Notes: generated from the letters alone by a model not told the origin. DNA of 64,000 nt from Idiomarinaceae bacterium HL-53 (GCA_001458075.1 LN899469.1:682001-746000); one strand, 5' to 3'. Positions 26,492 through 36,338 are shown, counted from the first letter of the stretch. Numbers and translations are program-made.

Positions 26492-28459
26492 TTAGTCGCT
26501 TTTCGGTTCGCTATGCAATAAATACTGACGATATCCATCAACTTCGACCTCTTGTTGCTCCAGGCCGGAGAATCTGCGTGCTTCTAGATCCACTTGATCA
26601 TTGTCTCCCGTCCGAAAAACAACACTGGCATTCTGTGGCAATAGAATGCGCCAAACGGTTTGCGCTGCACCTAAAGCAACATTGTCGGCATTTTCTCGCA
26701 TATAATCTGCTAGGATACTTCGCACTTCAGTTGCGCCCTCATAGATGATTTTCTGCGCATTCACACCGGGGAAATTACCTCCGCCGCCGGCCCTATAATT
26801 GTTGACCATCACAATGAATTGATCATCGGCGGCGACTGGGTTTCCTTGATACGTTAAATTCACAACACGGTGATTTTCCTCGCTAATGAGTGCGCCCGAG
26901 CGGTCGAACCGGGGAGGCTGACTGAGATCGAATTCATAATGTACCCCAGAAATGACGTCAAAATTGAAGCTCGGCATTCCTGAAAAAAGTGGCTGTGACT
27001 CTTCATCTGCAGAGACGGTGTTAAACGCTAATGCCGACATCTCTAACCAATCTTTAAGTGTTGCTCCATTGATTTGAACCGCTTGTAGTGTATTTGGATA
27101 GATATAAAGTGCGGCAAGATCGCCTAACGTAACCGTTCCGGCCTCAATGTGTGTGTAGTCACGCGCATTCTGTGAGCCGGTTCGAAACGGCGCGGCAGCG
27201 GAGAGAACTGGAATTTGAGACGGCAATATTTGTTCTGCTTGCAGCCGCTCTCCGTACCAAGTCTGTGCGGCATTAATGAATTCTGTCGAAGTATCTGGAA
27301 AAACTCGGGCAAAATATGAGGTAATCGCGGTATTCAATTCGGCAAGGGGCTCATTCAGCATGTTCAGCGTCGCTTCATGAGCACTCGCGAACCGAGCGGC
27401 TAACTCCGGATCGTAGTTCTCAGTGACTGCTCTCAGTTCGACACGACTCGACGCTACCTGCCATTTGCCTTGATTCTTTTGTAAAACAAGATCAATCACA
27501 CCCAAGTGATTTCCCCAGTACCCCGGTTGAACGGCAGGAACACCATTGATATAGCCGTTGACATTGTCCACACCGGGCAGATTGTCGTACGCACTTGAAC
27601 CCGGAAAAACCTGGTGTTGATGACCAAATAAGATAGCGTCTATACCCGGAACCTTGGCGATTTCTCGGGTCGCTTGCTCTGTGAACTCGTCGTAGCGCAG
27701 TGCATCATTCAAACCTGCGTGCGGAATTGCAATCACGATGTCTGCACCCTCCTCTCGCATTTTGGGCACAAAATGGTGTGCGGCAGCAACCATGTCACGA
27801 ACATAGACCTTGCCGGTTAGGTGTGATGCGTCCCAAGTGAGTATTTGCGGCGGGACAAAGCCTATCACGCCAACCTTAATACGCTGGGAGTCACCCTGAG
27901 TATCGGTAAAGTCGCGCTCTAAAATGACATAAGGTTGGGTAAACGGGTTCTCCCAACCTTCAGTGCGCCAACCTGAGTCGGTTGCTTCACTATTTTGATA
28001 AAAGACATTCGCGGTGACATAAGGGAAGTTCGCCCCAGCCAGAGTGGCTTCTATAAACGGAAGACCAAAATTAAACTCGTGGTTGCCAATGTTTGCGGCG
28101 TCATAATCTAGGTAATTGAGCGCATCGATCACAGGGTGTGTGTTGGCGTCTAGGAATTCAGTTCCTTGCCGCGCGACCCAGTCTCCGAGCGGGCTGCCTT
28201 GAATGAGATCGCCATTATCAAATAAGAGGTTGTTGGGTTGTTCTGCCCGCGCTTGATGAATTAAGTGCGCTGTATGCGCCAGTCCAAATTCATGCGTTGG
28301 CGCTTGCTCAAAATAATTATATCCGGCCAAGTAGGCATGAATGTCGGTGGTTTCAAGAATTCTTAACTGCACTTCCGCAGTCTCTTGCTCTGCAGGGCTG
28401 CATGCGAATAAAAAGAATGCGCAGAACAACGCACTCAATGTGTATTTAGCTGACTTCAT
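26492..28459 (-). CDS. cpdB: 2',3'-cyclic-nucleotide 2'-phosphodiesterase/3'-nucleotidase, lipoprotein
   Basis: Extracytoplasmic nucleotide-degrading enzyme of 655 residues. The N-terminus has a lipobox (FFLFAC, Cys at 20), so it is probably lipid-anchored, unlike soluble periplasmic E. coli CpdB. The metallophosphatase domain shows the metal-binding blocks ILETTDIHAYLAGYNY, FDNGDLIQGSPLGDW, ANIGNHEFNFG and ILFGHQHQVFPG. The C-terminal 5'-nucleotidase domain (about 370-610) contains YIYPNTLQAVQINGATLKDWLE and NYRAGGGGNFPG. It starts 11 bases after rlmJ. It likely scavenges phosphate and nucleosides from RNA breakdown products. Confidence 0.93.
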   Translation of the reverse strand: MKSAKYTLSALFCAFFLFACSPAEQETAEVQLRILETTDIHAYLAGYNYFEQAPTHEFGLAHTAHLIHQARAEQPNNLLFDNGDLIQGSPLGDWVARQGTEFLDANTHPVIDALNYLDYDAANIGNHEFNFGLPFIEATLAGANFPYVTANVFYQNSEATDSGWRTEGWENPFTQPYVILERDFTDTQGDSQRIKVGVIGFVPPQILTWDASHLTGKVYVRDMVAAAHHFVPKMREEGADIVIAIPHAGLNDALRYDEFTEQATREIAKVPGIDAILFGHQHQVFPGSSAYDNLPGVDNVNGYINGVPAVQPGYWGNHLGVIDLVLQKNQGKWQVASSRVELRAVTENYDPELAARFASAHEATLNMLNEPLAELNTAITSYFARVFPDTSTEFINAAQTWYGERLQAEQILPSQIPVLSAAAPFRTGSQNARDYTHIEAGTVTLGDLAALYIYPNTLQAVQINGATLKDWLEMSALAFNTVSADEESQPLFSGMPSFNFDVISGVHYEFDLSQPPRFDRSGALISEENHRVVNLTYQGNPVAADDQFIVMVNNYRAGGGGNFPGVNAQKIIYEGATEVRSILADYMRENADNVALGAAQTVWRILLPQNASVVFRTGDNDQVDLEARRFSGLEQQEVEVDGYRQYLLHSEPKSD

Positions 28460-28470
28460 TTTCTACATCC

Positions 28471-29316
28471 TCAATTCACTGATTCTTGCACAAGCATTTG
28501 GCTCACGTATCGCCCCACACCTTGCTCAACCCAAGGTGTAAACCCCTCGGCTATTTGACTTGCAAGCGACCACGTCGGGTTCACCACCAACATGCCGGAG
28601 CCATACATGCCAAAATCACCCGTGCGCTCTTTATAATGCCACTCGCTTTGCAGCACGGGCTGCGTAACTTGCGCTTGAATCGTTGCGAGCATTTCAAGGT
28701 GTTTGTCTTTAGGAAGCAATGGATACCAAACTAATATAACAGCATGTCGCGTTCGCCCAATGATTCTTTGCACTGTGTCAGCAACCTGCGCATACTCTTC
28801 TGCGCGCTCGTAGGCTGGATCAATCAGTACTAATAAACGAGGGGTTCTGGGTGGAAGTGCCTTTACGACGCCTTGCAATCCGTCGCCAAACACCACTTTA
28901 TTTCGATACGGGCTAACAAACTCATCGAGCGCCGCATGCTCTGCGGGGTGAAGTTCGAAAATGGTGTGTAAATCTTGTGTTCGTGCGAACTGGTTCACCC
29001 ACATCGGTGAACCGGGGTAAATATGAGGAATCTCTGCATTCTGATTTAGCTCATCTAAAACAGCATAGAAGGCTTTCCAAACGTCCCCTTTTAGGGTCTG
29101 TCTCCGCTTTACAGCAGCCATGACACCGTCCTCATACTCACGCTTCTTCTGCGCTTGCGGATCATCCAAGCGGTATAAGCCTTTCCCTGCATGCGTGTCA
29201 AAAACGTGAATTGCGCTGTCTTTTTTCTGCAAATAACGCAACACCGCAAGCAATACAAAATGCTTATGGAGGTCGGCAGGATTGCCCGCATGATAACCAT
29301 GTTGATAACTGAGCAT
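28471..29316 (-). CDS. rlmJ: 23S rRNA (adenine(2030)-N6)-methyltransferase
   Basis: SAM-dependent enzyme that makes m6A2030 in 23S rRNA. The N-terminus MLSYQHGYHAGNPADLHKH is diagnostic of RlmJ, and the length (281) fits. VFDTHAGKGLYRL is SAM motif I. The catalytic motif IV reads LIDPAYE, whereas most members have DPPY; the Pro-to-Ala change is seen directly in the codons. It is first in the rlmJ-cpdB-mpo1-like series and divergent from the DUF389 gene with only 47 bases between. Confidence 0.95.
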   Translation of the reverse strand: MLSYQHGYHAGNPADLHKHFVLLAVLRYLQKKDSAIHVFDTHAGKGLYRLDDPQAQKKREYEDGVMAAVKRRQTLKGDVWKAFYAVLDELNQNAEIPHIYPGSPMWVNQFARTQDLHTIFELHPAEHAALDEFVSPYRNKVVFGDGLQGVVKALPPRTPRLLVLIDPAYERAEEYAQVADTVQRIIGRTRHAVILVWYPLLPKDKHLEMLATIQAQVTQPVLQSEWHYKERTGDFGMYGSGMLVVNPTWSLASQIAEGFTPWVEQGVGRYVSQMLVQESVN

Positions 29317-29363
29317 AGACTTGTCTTTGGTTTGGGATAAACTGACACTAGATTACCGTTTTC

Positions 29364-31319
29364 TTGAAACTGGGTAAAAGGATTGCGCATGAGTTTTTTC
29401 AAAAGGCTTTGGTAATTCATCCGGCGGATCAATTTCCGCTGCTCTCCAAAGTACATAGCTTTGCGCTCACGCATGAGATCGAGCTCATTGATATCTCAGA
29501 AGACGAATTCTTTGAACGACCTGGCCATTACGCGGATCAAACCGGTCATGTCGTTGCATTGGTGACCGATCAAACTGCTAGTAAGTACATCGATCTAGCG
29601 AAAACGATGGGATTTTCTCTAGGGTTCGTGCCCATTAACACGGGTGGGCCATTATCGGCTTGGTTTAGATTGCCCAAAGACATAGAGTCGGCCATTCGCT
29701 TGGCACTGGAGGACGACCCTGAGGAGATCGATATTCTTCGCTGCAACGACGAAGTGGTTCTCGGCATGCTCACTCTTGGCGAAACCCCCTTCTTGAACCA
29801 ACGATCCTCTACTTATTTGAGGAGAGAGCAATCGCTGTGGCGTTTTACGCTTTACTGGCTCAGCCTGCTTTGGCATAGCTTACAAAATTTAATCAAAATA
29901 AAAGTAGAGCCGGTTACGCTTAAAACCGAGAAAAAGGAATTTAAAACAGCGATTACCGGCCTCGTTGCGATTGAGAATGACATCGACTGCGCGGCCGCCA
30001 GACTGCTAGATACGAGTATCTCAGTTCAAGATAGTCGTGTATCCGTGGTGGTTATCTCGCCCAAGTCGGTGGTGCAATATCTCGCTTTTCTCATGACCAC
30101 CTTACGCCGCAGAGCGAGCCAAGCGCGGTTACCCGCGGCCATCAGCTATATAAAAACAAGAGTTCTTTCTATTCACTCTCGTACGCCCATGAAGTATTAC
30201 ATCGATGGTCGCCCAAGAAAGTCGGAAAATATCTGCTTAGAACTCTACCCGCGTGCGGTTCGGGTGAATATGAGTGACGCATACCACGATCGTCATGAGG
30301 CCAAAGACGACAATAAAGACACGATGAAGGTCGACAACCTGCCACAAAGCGCAGAACGCATCGCTATGATCGCCAAACACCTGCCCTTTTTTACGCATGC
30401 GCTAGAAGATGATTTCCGTGAGTTATTTTTGCAAGTTAGAGAGAGCGCGGTCGCGCATCCTCACTACATCGCACTTATGGTATTAAGTTCGATCGTCGCC
30501 ACGCTAGGATTATTTCTCAACAGCACCGCAGTCATTATTGGAGCTATGGTGTTGGCACCACTCATGGCTCCGATCATTGCCATTGCGATGGGGCTATTGC
30601 GAAGCGATCGCAATATTATGATTCAAAGTGCGCAAACCATTGGCATCGGCGTGTTGTTGGGCTTGATCACATCTAGCTTGCTCGCATGGATGGTGCCAAT
30701 GCAAGAGCTCACAACGGAAATTACGGCTCGCGTGCAGCCTACCTTGCTCGATTTGGGTGTGGCCATTGCGTGTGGAATTGCTGGAGCTTATGCCTACGCG
30801 CGCGCAACTGTCATGAGAAGCTTGCCCGGTGTCGCCATTGCCGTTGCGCTCGTTCCTCCGCTGTGTGTGGCCGGCATTGGTGTAGGTTGGGGTAATCTCA
30901 CGATGATTTCGGGAGCCGGCTTACTCTTGCTGACAAACTTAGTCGGTATCGCCGGCGCGGCTGTACTTACATTTCTTGCTCTTGGGTACGCACCGGTCAA
31001 GCGAGCTCGTCGTGGACTTGCGGTCACCGCATCACTCGTGGGAGCGATTGCAATTCCATTAGCGTTCGCCTTTGCCAGTATCTATCAGAACTGGAATATT
31101 GAGCGCGACACCCAACAGCGCCGCTTTCTCGCACTCGGGCAAACCGTTCAGCTCAATAATATTTCGGTCAGTATCAAACAGGATACTATTTACATCAGTG
31201 CAGACCATATTGGCAGCGAGCCACTTACGCGAGCTCAACTGCTCGAGTTAAAAAGACAACTGGAGGAGCGCTGGGAAAGCGACGTAGTGCTGGAAATTGG
31301 CTTTAGACACCGTATCTAA
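29364..31319 (+). CDS. DAGK-like domain fused to DUF389 (TIGR00341) membrane protein
   Basis: Protein of about 651 residues. It starts at TTG 29364; no in-frame ATG is available early, and the ATG at 29390 belongs to a nine-codon frame. The N-terminal part (about 10-290) resembles a diacylglycerol/lipid-kinase catalytic fold: GFVPINTGGPLSAWFRLPKDIESAI matches the usual GTGNDLAR-type segment in spacing, but the GTGND core is altered to NTGGP. A second segment covers the kinase beta domain. The C-terminal part (about 365-575) is the DUF389 membrane domain with STAVIIGAMVLAPLMAPIIA and several further membrane helices. Function is unknown; kinase activity is doubtful given the altered motif. Confidence 0.82.
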   Translation: MKLGKRIAHEFFQKALVIHPADQFPLLSKVHSFALTHEIELIDISEDEFFERPGHYADQTGHVVALVTDQTASKYIDLAKTMGFSLGFVPINTGGPLSAWFRLPKDIESAIRLALEDDPEEIDILRCNDEVVLGMLTLGETPFLNQRSSTYLRREQSLWRFTLYWLSLLWHSLQNLIKIKVEPVTLKTEKKEFKTAITGLVAIENDIDCAAARLLDTSISVQDSRVSVVVISPKSVVQYLAFLMTTLRRRASQARLPAAISYIKTRVLSIHSRTPMKYYIDGRPRKSENICLELYPRAVRVNMSDAYHDRHEAKDDNKDTMKVDNLPQSAERIAMIAKHLPFFTHALEDDFRELFLQVRESAVAHPHYIALMVLSSIVATLGLFLNSTAVIIGAMVLAPLMAPIIAIAMGLLRSDRNIMIQSAQTIGIGVLLGLITSSLLAWMVPMQELTTEITARVQPTLLDLGVAIACGIAGAYAYARATVMRSLPGVAIAVALVPPLCVAGIGVGWGNLTMISGAGLLLLTNLVGIAGAAVLTFLALGYAPVKRARRGLAVTASLVGAIAIPLAFAFASIYQNWNIERDTQQRRFLALGQTVQLNNISVSIKQDTIYISADHIGSEPLTRAQLLELKRQLEERWESDVVLEIGFRHRI

Positions 31320-31322
31320 ACA

Positions 31323-31351
31323 TTGAGCAAAGTGGCTCCGCTTGCTATGTT
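31323..31351 (+). promoter_or_regulatory. sigma70-like promoter of the M3 peptidase gene
   Basis: -35 TTGAGC (31323-31328), 17-bp spacer, -10 TATGTT (31346-31351), about 39 bases before the ATG at 31390. Confidence 0.45.
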
Positions 31352-31389
31352 ATGCGGCTGCCAGGACACAATACTTAGGAGAGAAGTTC

Positions 31390-33564
31390 ATGAAACGCAC
31401 ACTCATTGCCGCTGCGGTAGGTTTAAGTCTAGGTTTAAGCGCCTGTAGCGATTACGAAAGCCAAGTGGCTGAGCCAACGGCTGCAGAACAAGCTGTTCCT
31501 CAATTAAGTGCTGATAACCCATTTGCTCAGGAAAGCACGCTGCTTTATCAAGCACCCGATTTCACTCAAATTACTGATGCACATTATGCACCTGCATTCG
31601 AAGTAGGCATGGCCCAGCACGCTGCGGAAGTGCGTGCCATCGCAAATAACAGCGAAGCGCCTACGTTCGATAATACGATTCTTGCTATGGAACAGAGTGG
31701 TGACTTATTAAATCGCGTATCTCGTGTATTTTATGCCATGGCATCATCGACAAGTAACGATACGATTCGCGAATTACAGTCTGAGCTCGCGCCAAAAATG
31801 TCGACGCATAGTGATGACATTTATCTGAATAAGACACTCTTCAACCGTGTCGATACCTTATTTCAGAACCGCGACAACTTGAATTTAAATGCAGAGCAAA
31901 AGCGTCTTGTTGAAGTTTATCACCAACGTTTTGTAACTGCTGGTGCCAACCTTACCGAAGAGCAAATGGCGCAAATTCGGGTATTGAACGAAGAAGAGTC
32001 AACTCTTACCACCCAATTCTCGCAAAATGTACTAGCGGATAGCCGCGAGCGCGCACCAGTATTTGATTCTGCTGAGGAATTAGCAGGTCTTGGCGAATCA
32101 ACTATTGAGAGTGCAGCTCTCCGTGCAGAAGAACGCGGGCTTGAGGGTAAGTATGTGCTTAGTCTCAGCAACACTACGCGCCAAGCAGCCCTCGCGCAGC
32201 TTACGAATCGTGAATCTCGTCGCAAAGTTTGGGAAGCATCTGCAAATCGTGGTTTAGGGCAAAACGGCGGTATCGATAATACTGATATCATTCGCCGCCT
32301 TGCCGAACTGCGAGCGGAGAAGGCCGATATTTTAGGGTTTGAAACCTTTGGCCACTATCGCCTCGAAACTGCCATGATTCAAACGCCTGAACGCGCACGT
32401 CAAATGCTCGTCGACATGGTTCCAGCGGTATTGGAACAGGTGGAGCGTGAAGCCAATCGTTTGCGCCAACAAATTGAAGCGATGGGTATGGATCATGAGC
32501 TTGCGCCTTGGGATTGGGAATTCTACGCAGAACGAGTTCGTGAAGCAGATTACCAACTCAACCCAGAGGAAGTCGCGCAGTATTTTGAATACAACACTGT
32601 GTTACAAGACGGCGTCTTCTTCGCTATGGAAAAGCTCTACGGAATTACCTTCGAGCGTAGAAACGACATTCCGGTTTATCACGAAGATGTAGAAGCGTAT
32701 GAAGTGTTCGACAAGGACGGCTCAAGCCTGGGAATTTTCTACGCTGATTACTTCGCTCGCGAAGGCAAGCGTGGCGGTGCATGGATGAGTTCATTCGTGG
32801 GGCAATCGCATTTAGAAGGCACCCGCCCAGTTGTGTATAACGTAATGAACATACCAAAGGCACCTGAAGGCGAGCCAACGTTGATTTCTTGGGATAATGT
32901 AACAACCATGCTGCACGAAATGGGGCACGGCGTTCACGGTCTATTCTCCGACGTTACGTATCCAACCCTGTCTGGAACCGCTGTACCAAGAGACTTCGTT
33001 GAGTCACCTTCGACGTTCCACGAAGATTTCGCACTCGATCCACAAATCTTGCCAAACTTTGCCAAGCATTATGAGACCGGTGAGAACATTCCAGACGAGT
33101 TGTTGGCCAAAGTTCTTGACGCCATGAGCTTTAACCAAGGCTTTAACACGCTTGAGTATATGGGAGCTGCGCTCATCGATTTGGAATACCATTCCATTGC
33201 AAAAGGCACCACCATTGAAGACGTGGAAGCTTTTGAAACAGCGGCACTCGAGAAATATGGAATTGACTTGAGCTACGTTCCACCGCGTTATCGCTCAGGT
33301 TACTTCTCGCACGTGTTCTCTGGCGGTTATGCGTCTTCTTACTATGCCTACATGTGGTCTGATGTACTCGCTTCAGATGCCTTTGCGTATGTGAAAGCCA
33401 ATGGCGGTATCGACGGTGAGATGGCTCAACGCTATCGCGACACCATCTTGTCCAAAGGTGGCACTAAAGAAGCGTTAGATCTCTACATCGACTTCCGTGG
33501 CCAAGAGCCTGACACACGTCATCTCTTAATTCGTCGCGGTTTGATGGAGCCAGACGCAGAGTAA
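31390..33564 (+). CDS. dcp: M3-family peptidyl-dipeptidase, lipoprotein
   Basis: Zinc oligopeptidase of 724 residues related to Dcp, which removes C-terminal dipeptides. The ATG at 31390 follows AGGAGAGAAG and yields a lipoprotein signal (MKRTLIAAAVGLSLGLSAC, Cys at 19), so it is envelope-located rather than cytoplasmic as in E. coli. The zinc motif is HEMGHGVHG (His509, Glu510, His513), with the downstream third-ligand region FVESPSTFHEDF. The C-terminal PPRYRSGYFSHVFSGGYASSYYAYMWSDV block is characteristic of M3 dipeptidyl enzymes. It is monocistronic between a promoter and a strong terminator. Confidence 0.92.
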   Translation: MKRTLIAAAVGLSLGLSACSDYESQVAEPTAAEQAVPQLSADNPFAQESTLLYQAPDFTQITDAHYAPAFEVGMAQHAAEVRAIANNSEAPTFDNTILAMEQSGDLLNRVSRVFYAMASSTSNDTIRELQSELAPKMSTHSDDIYLNKTLFNRVDTLFQNRDNLNLNAEQKRLVEVYHQRFVTAGANLTEEQMAQIRVLNEEESTLTTQFSQNVLADSRERAPVFDSAEELAGLGESTIESAALRAEERGLEGKYVLSLSNTTRQAALAQLTNRESRRKVWEASANRGLGQNGGIDNTDIIRRLAELRAEKADILGFETFGHYRLETAMIQTPERARQMLVDMVPAVLEQVEREANRLRQQIEAMGMDHELAPWDWEFYAERVREADYQLNPEEVAQYFEYNTVLQDGVFFAMEKLYGITFERRNDIPVYHEDVEAYEVFDKDGSSLGIFYADYFAREGKRGGAWMSSFVGQSHLEGTRPVVYNVMNIPKAPEGEPTLISWDNVTTMLHEMGHGVHGLFSDVTYPTLSGTAVPRDFVESPSTFHEDFALDPQILPNFAKHYETGENIPDELLAKVLDAMSFNQGFNTLEYMGAALIDLEYHSIAKGTTIEDVEAFETAALEKYGIDLSYVPPRYRSGYFSHVFSGGYASSYYAYMWSDVLASDAFAYVKANGGIDGEMAQRYRDTILSKGGTKEALDLYIDFRGQEPDTRHLLIRRGLMEPDAE

Positions 33565-33579
33565 TCAAAGAAACAACAG

Positions 33580-33617
33580 AAGGGTCAGTTGCCGGTGGTG
33601 ACTGACCCTTTTTTTTG
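33580..33617 (+). terminator. rho-independent terminator of the M3 peptidase gene
   Basis: AAGGGTCAGT (33580-33589), an 11-base loop, ACTGACCCTT (33601-33610) and a T run. Confidence 0.92.
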
Positions 33618-33637
33618 TGCTTTTATCCAAAACAGGT

Positions 33638-33666
33638 TTGACCAGATTCAATTTCTTACCAATACT
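33638..33666 (+). promoter_or_regulatory. sigma70-like promoter of the acylase gene
   Basis: -35 TTGACC (33638-33643), 17-bp spacer, -10 AATACT (33661-33666), about 50 bases before the ATG at 33717. Confidence 0.5.
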
Positions 33667-33716
33667 AGGTAGCGATATAAAAAATAACCTTATTACAACA
33701 ACAAAGGTCTAATATT

Positions 33717-36293
33717 ATGAAAGATCGGAAGTTTTGGCGTTACGGAATTATAGCCAGTGCCTGTGTGATTGCTCTGACAGGGTGCTTTGACAGCTCGAGC
33801 TCCAATAATGACGGCGATGGTGACGGTGATGGCGGCTCAGGCATTTCACCTCCACCTCCTGCGTATAATCCCGTAGAAGTGACAACCTTTGCCCCAGGTG
33901 AAGTAGGCGCAACGATTCGCCGTACCGACTTTGGCGTTCCTTATATCACTGCAGATAGCTTAGAGGGGGTTGGTTTCGGCACCGCCTATGCATTTGCAGA
34001 AGACAACATTTGTGTACTCGCAGATCAAGTCGTTCGCTTCAACGGCCAACGCGCTATGTTCTTTGGCCCGGACGCTGTGCTTGGCTCTGGCGATACCATG
34101 AACGTCATTAACGATTTTGTATATAAAGCGCTCGACCTGCGTGGCATCGCAGAGGCAGGATTCGATGATCTCAGCGAAAATTCAAGAGCACTTCTGCAAG
34201 GCTACGCGGCAGGTTATAACGCTTATCTAGCCGACACAGGCGTCGACAATATTGCATTACCATGCCAAGGCATGCCGCATGTTCGTGAAATCACCGAGAT
34301 TGATATGATGACCTATGCACTCGGTGTTGCATTATTACCGGGTGCAGCAAACTTCCTACAGCCACTCTTTATTGGCGTAGCGCCGGGCGAAAGCTTTAAC
34401 CCAACACCGGTAATGGAAGAAGGCGCATCTTTCGAGATGAATATTGACTTAGCGGCCATTGAACCACCTGAACCCAATCCAGAAGAGTTAGGTTCAAACG
34501 GTTGGGCGCTCGGTAGTGAAATGACCGAGAATGGTCAGGGCATGCTGTTGGCCAATCCTCACTTCCCGCACGCTGGAAATCAGCGCTTCTGGCGTTTTGG
34601 TGTTGAAATTCCGGGTGAAATGAAAGTTGTAGGTGGCTCGCTTTCTGGCATGCCAGGCCCTGTGAACATTGGCTTCAACGAAAATGTCGCTTGGACTCAT
34701 ACCTTCTCAACTGCAGAGCGGTTCTTAGTATATCAACTAGAGCTAGACCCAAGCGATGCATCCGGGAAAACCTACTTAGTTGATGGCGAGCCGAGACAAA
34801 TGGAAGAGCAGACGGTGCAAATTACGGTTGCTACCGGTCCAGGCACTAGCATTCAGTTAGAGCGTACGTTCTACACGAGTGATTTTGGCCCCTTGTTAAC
34901 CATTCCTGACCAATTCCAGTGGGGTATGAACTTCCAAGGCACGCCTTCTGCTTTTGCGCTCTACGATGCCAACTTGCCTAACTTCGAGATCCTCGACCAT
35001 TGGTTAGCACTCAACCTTGCGCGCGATATTGATGAAGTCGAGCAAATCATGAGTGAGTATACCGGCATTATCTTCAACAACATTATGGCTGCAGATAGAA
35101 ACGGTAACACCTTCTACATGGACGGCTCTTCAGTGCCTGATTTAAGCCCAGAAGCACTCGCCTTCTTACGTAACGATCCGGTGTCTACAGCCGTGCGGTT
35201 GCAAGCGCCATTCACCCTGGTGCCGGGTAACAGTGAGATCTTCATGCCTCGGGGAACTGTGCCTGCCGAGCGTGCACCGCGTCTTCGTCGTTCGGACTTC
35301 GTGCAAAACTCAAATAACAGTTACTGGTTGTCAAACCCTGCAGAGCCTTTGGTCACCTCGCAATTCTCAGGAACCGTCCCGGGTAACGTAGGTGAGGAAG
35401 CGCCAGACTTCCTGTTGTACGGTCGTTTTAATAATGAACAAACGCTACGCTCGCGGATGGGTCAGAAAAAGCTCGCAGAGCTCAGCGGTGTGACGCTCGA
35501 TATGCTTGAAGAAGTATTATTAAGCAATCGCGCATATCTCGGAGAGGAAGTACTCGACGATTTAATTGCACACTGCACAGCACGTGGTACTACGCCTGTG
35601 CAAACGTCGAACGGCTCGGTTGACCTATCAGCTGGCTGTACGGCATTAAGTTTGTGGGACGGCCGCATGAACAAAGATAGTGTCGGTGCTGCATTATTCC
35701 GTGAGTTTGCTCAACAGTTTAGTCGCGATCCACAGTGGGTTGTGCCATTCGATCGTAATAGCCCAACCACCACACCAAACACGTTAGATACGAACGGTAC
35801 GGTGTTAGTGCAACTCGCACAGGCGATTGAAACGGTGCAGGCAGCTGGCTTTCCACTCGACGCCCCACTCGGTGACGTACAGTTTGTAGAACGCAGCAAT
35901 CCAGACGGCACGGCGAGTGGTAACCGCCTACCATGGGCTGGGGCGAATAACATTGAAGGTGGCTTCAATGTCTTCCGTTCACAAGGCGCAGACGATGGCA
36001 CCTTGCTTCCGCGTCATCGCTACACAACCCTACCAGGCTCTCAACTTGCGCCAGAGGGTTACCACATCACCAGTGGTTCAAGCTGGATGTTTGTTATGGG
36101 CTTCACTGAAAATGGTCCTGAAGGGCGGGGACTGCTGACTTATTCGCAGTCTTCAGATATCTTCTCGCCTCACTACCTAGACCAAACTGAGTTCTATTCA
36201 CAAGAACCACGCTTGGCACCTATTTGGTGGCACGAGGCAGATATTGCAGAAAATACGATTCGTACCTTAGAAGTCGGCTCTGCCGGTAACTAA
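33717..36293 (+). CDS. penicillin-acylase-family (Ntn-hydrolase) lipoprotein
   Basis: Self-processing amidohydrolase of 858 residues. The N-terminus has a lipobox (IALTGC, Cys at 23), then a flexible Ser/Asn/Asp/Gly linker (GDGDGDGG) and a Pro-rich stretch. The alpha part contains the GVPYITADSLEGVGFGTAYAFAEDN signature. The autoprocessing site is LGSNGWALG with Ser260 as the new N-terminal nucleophile of the beta chain, followed by LLANPHFP and GFNENVAWTHTFS. Relatives include beta-lactam, cephalosporin and acyl-homoserine-lactone acylases; the precise substrate cannot be assigned, and quorum-signal breakdown is only one option. It is monocistronic with its own promoter and terminator. Confidence 0.9.
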   Translation: MKDRKFWRYGIIASACVIALTGCFDSSSSNNDGDGDGDGGSGISPPPPAYNPVEVTTFAPGEVGATIRRTDFGVPYITADSLEGVGFGTAYAFAEDNICVLADQVVRFNGQRAMFFGPDAVLGSGDTMNVINDFVYKALDLRGIAEAGFDDLSENSRALLQGYAAGYNAYLADTGVDNIALPCQGMPHVREITEIDMMTYALGVALLPGAANFLQPLFIGVAPGESFNPTPVMEEGASFEMNIDLAAIEPPEPNPEELGSNGWALGSEMTENGQGMLLANPHFPHAGNQRFWRFGVEIPGEMKVVGGSLSGMPGPVNIGFNENVAWTHTFSTAERFLVYQLELDPSDASGKTYLVDGEPRQMEEQTVQITVATGPGTSIQLERTFYTSDFGPLLTIPDQFQWGMNFQGTPSAFALYDANLPNFEILDHWLALNLARDIDEVEQIMSEYTGIIFNNIMAADRNGNTFYMDGSSVPDLSPEALAFLRNDPVSTAVRLQAPFTLVPGNSEIFMPRGTVPAERAPRLRRSDFVQNSNNSYWLSNPAEPLVTSQFSGTVPGNVGEEAPDFLLYGRFNNEQTLRSRMGQKKLAELSGVTLDMLEEVLLSNRAYLGEEVLDDLIAHCTARGTTPVQTSNGSVDLSAGCTALSLWDGRMNKDSVGAALFREFAQQFSRDPQWVVPFDRNSPTTTPNTLDTNGTVLVQLAQAIETVQAAGFPLDAPLGDVQFVERSNPDGTASGNRLPWAGANNIEGGFNVFRSQGADDGTLLPRHRYTTLPGSQLAPEGYHITSGSSWMFVMGFTENGPEGRGLLTYSQSSDIFSPHYLDQTEFYSQEPRLAPIWWHEADIAENTIRTLEVGSAGN

Positions 36294-36309
36294 GCTACGA
36301 TGAAAAGAG

Positions 36310-36338
36310 AGAACCGACTCAACCGAGTCGGTTCTTTT
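36310..36338 (+). terminator. rho-independent terminator after the acylase gene
   Basis: AGAACCGACTC (36310-36320), loop AACC, GAGTCGGTTCT (36325-36335), then TTT. It lies upstream of the chosen start of the next gene, which argues against the longer in-frame start at 36300. Confidence 0.88.
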
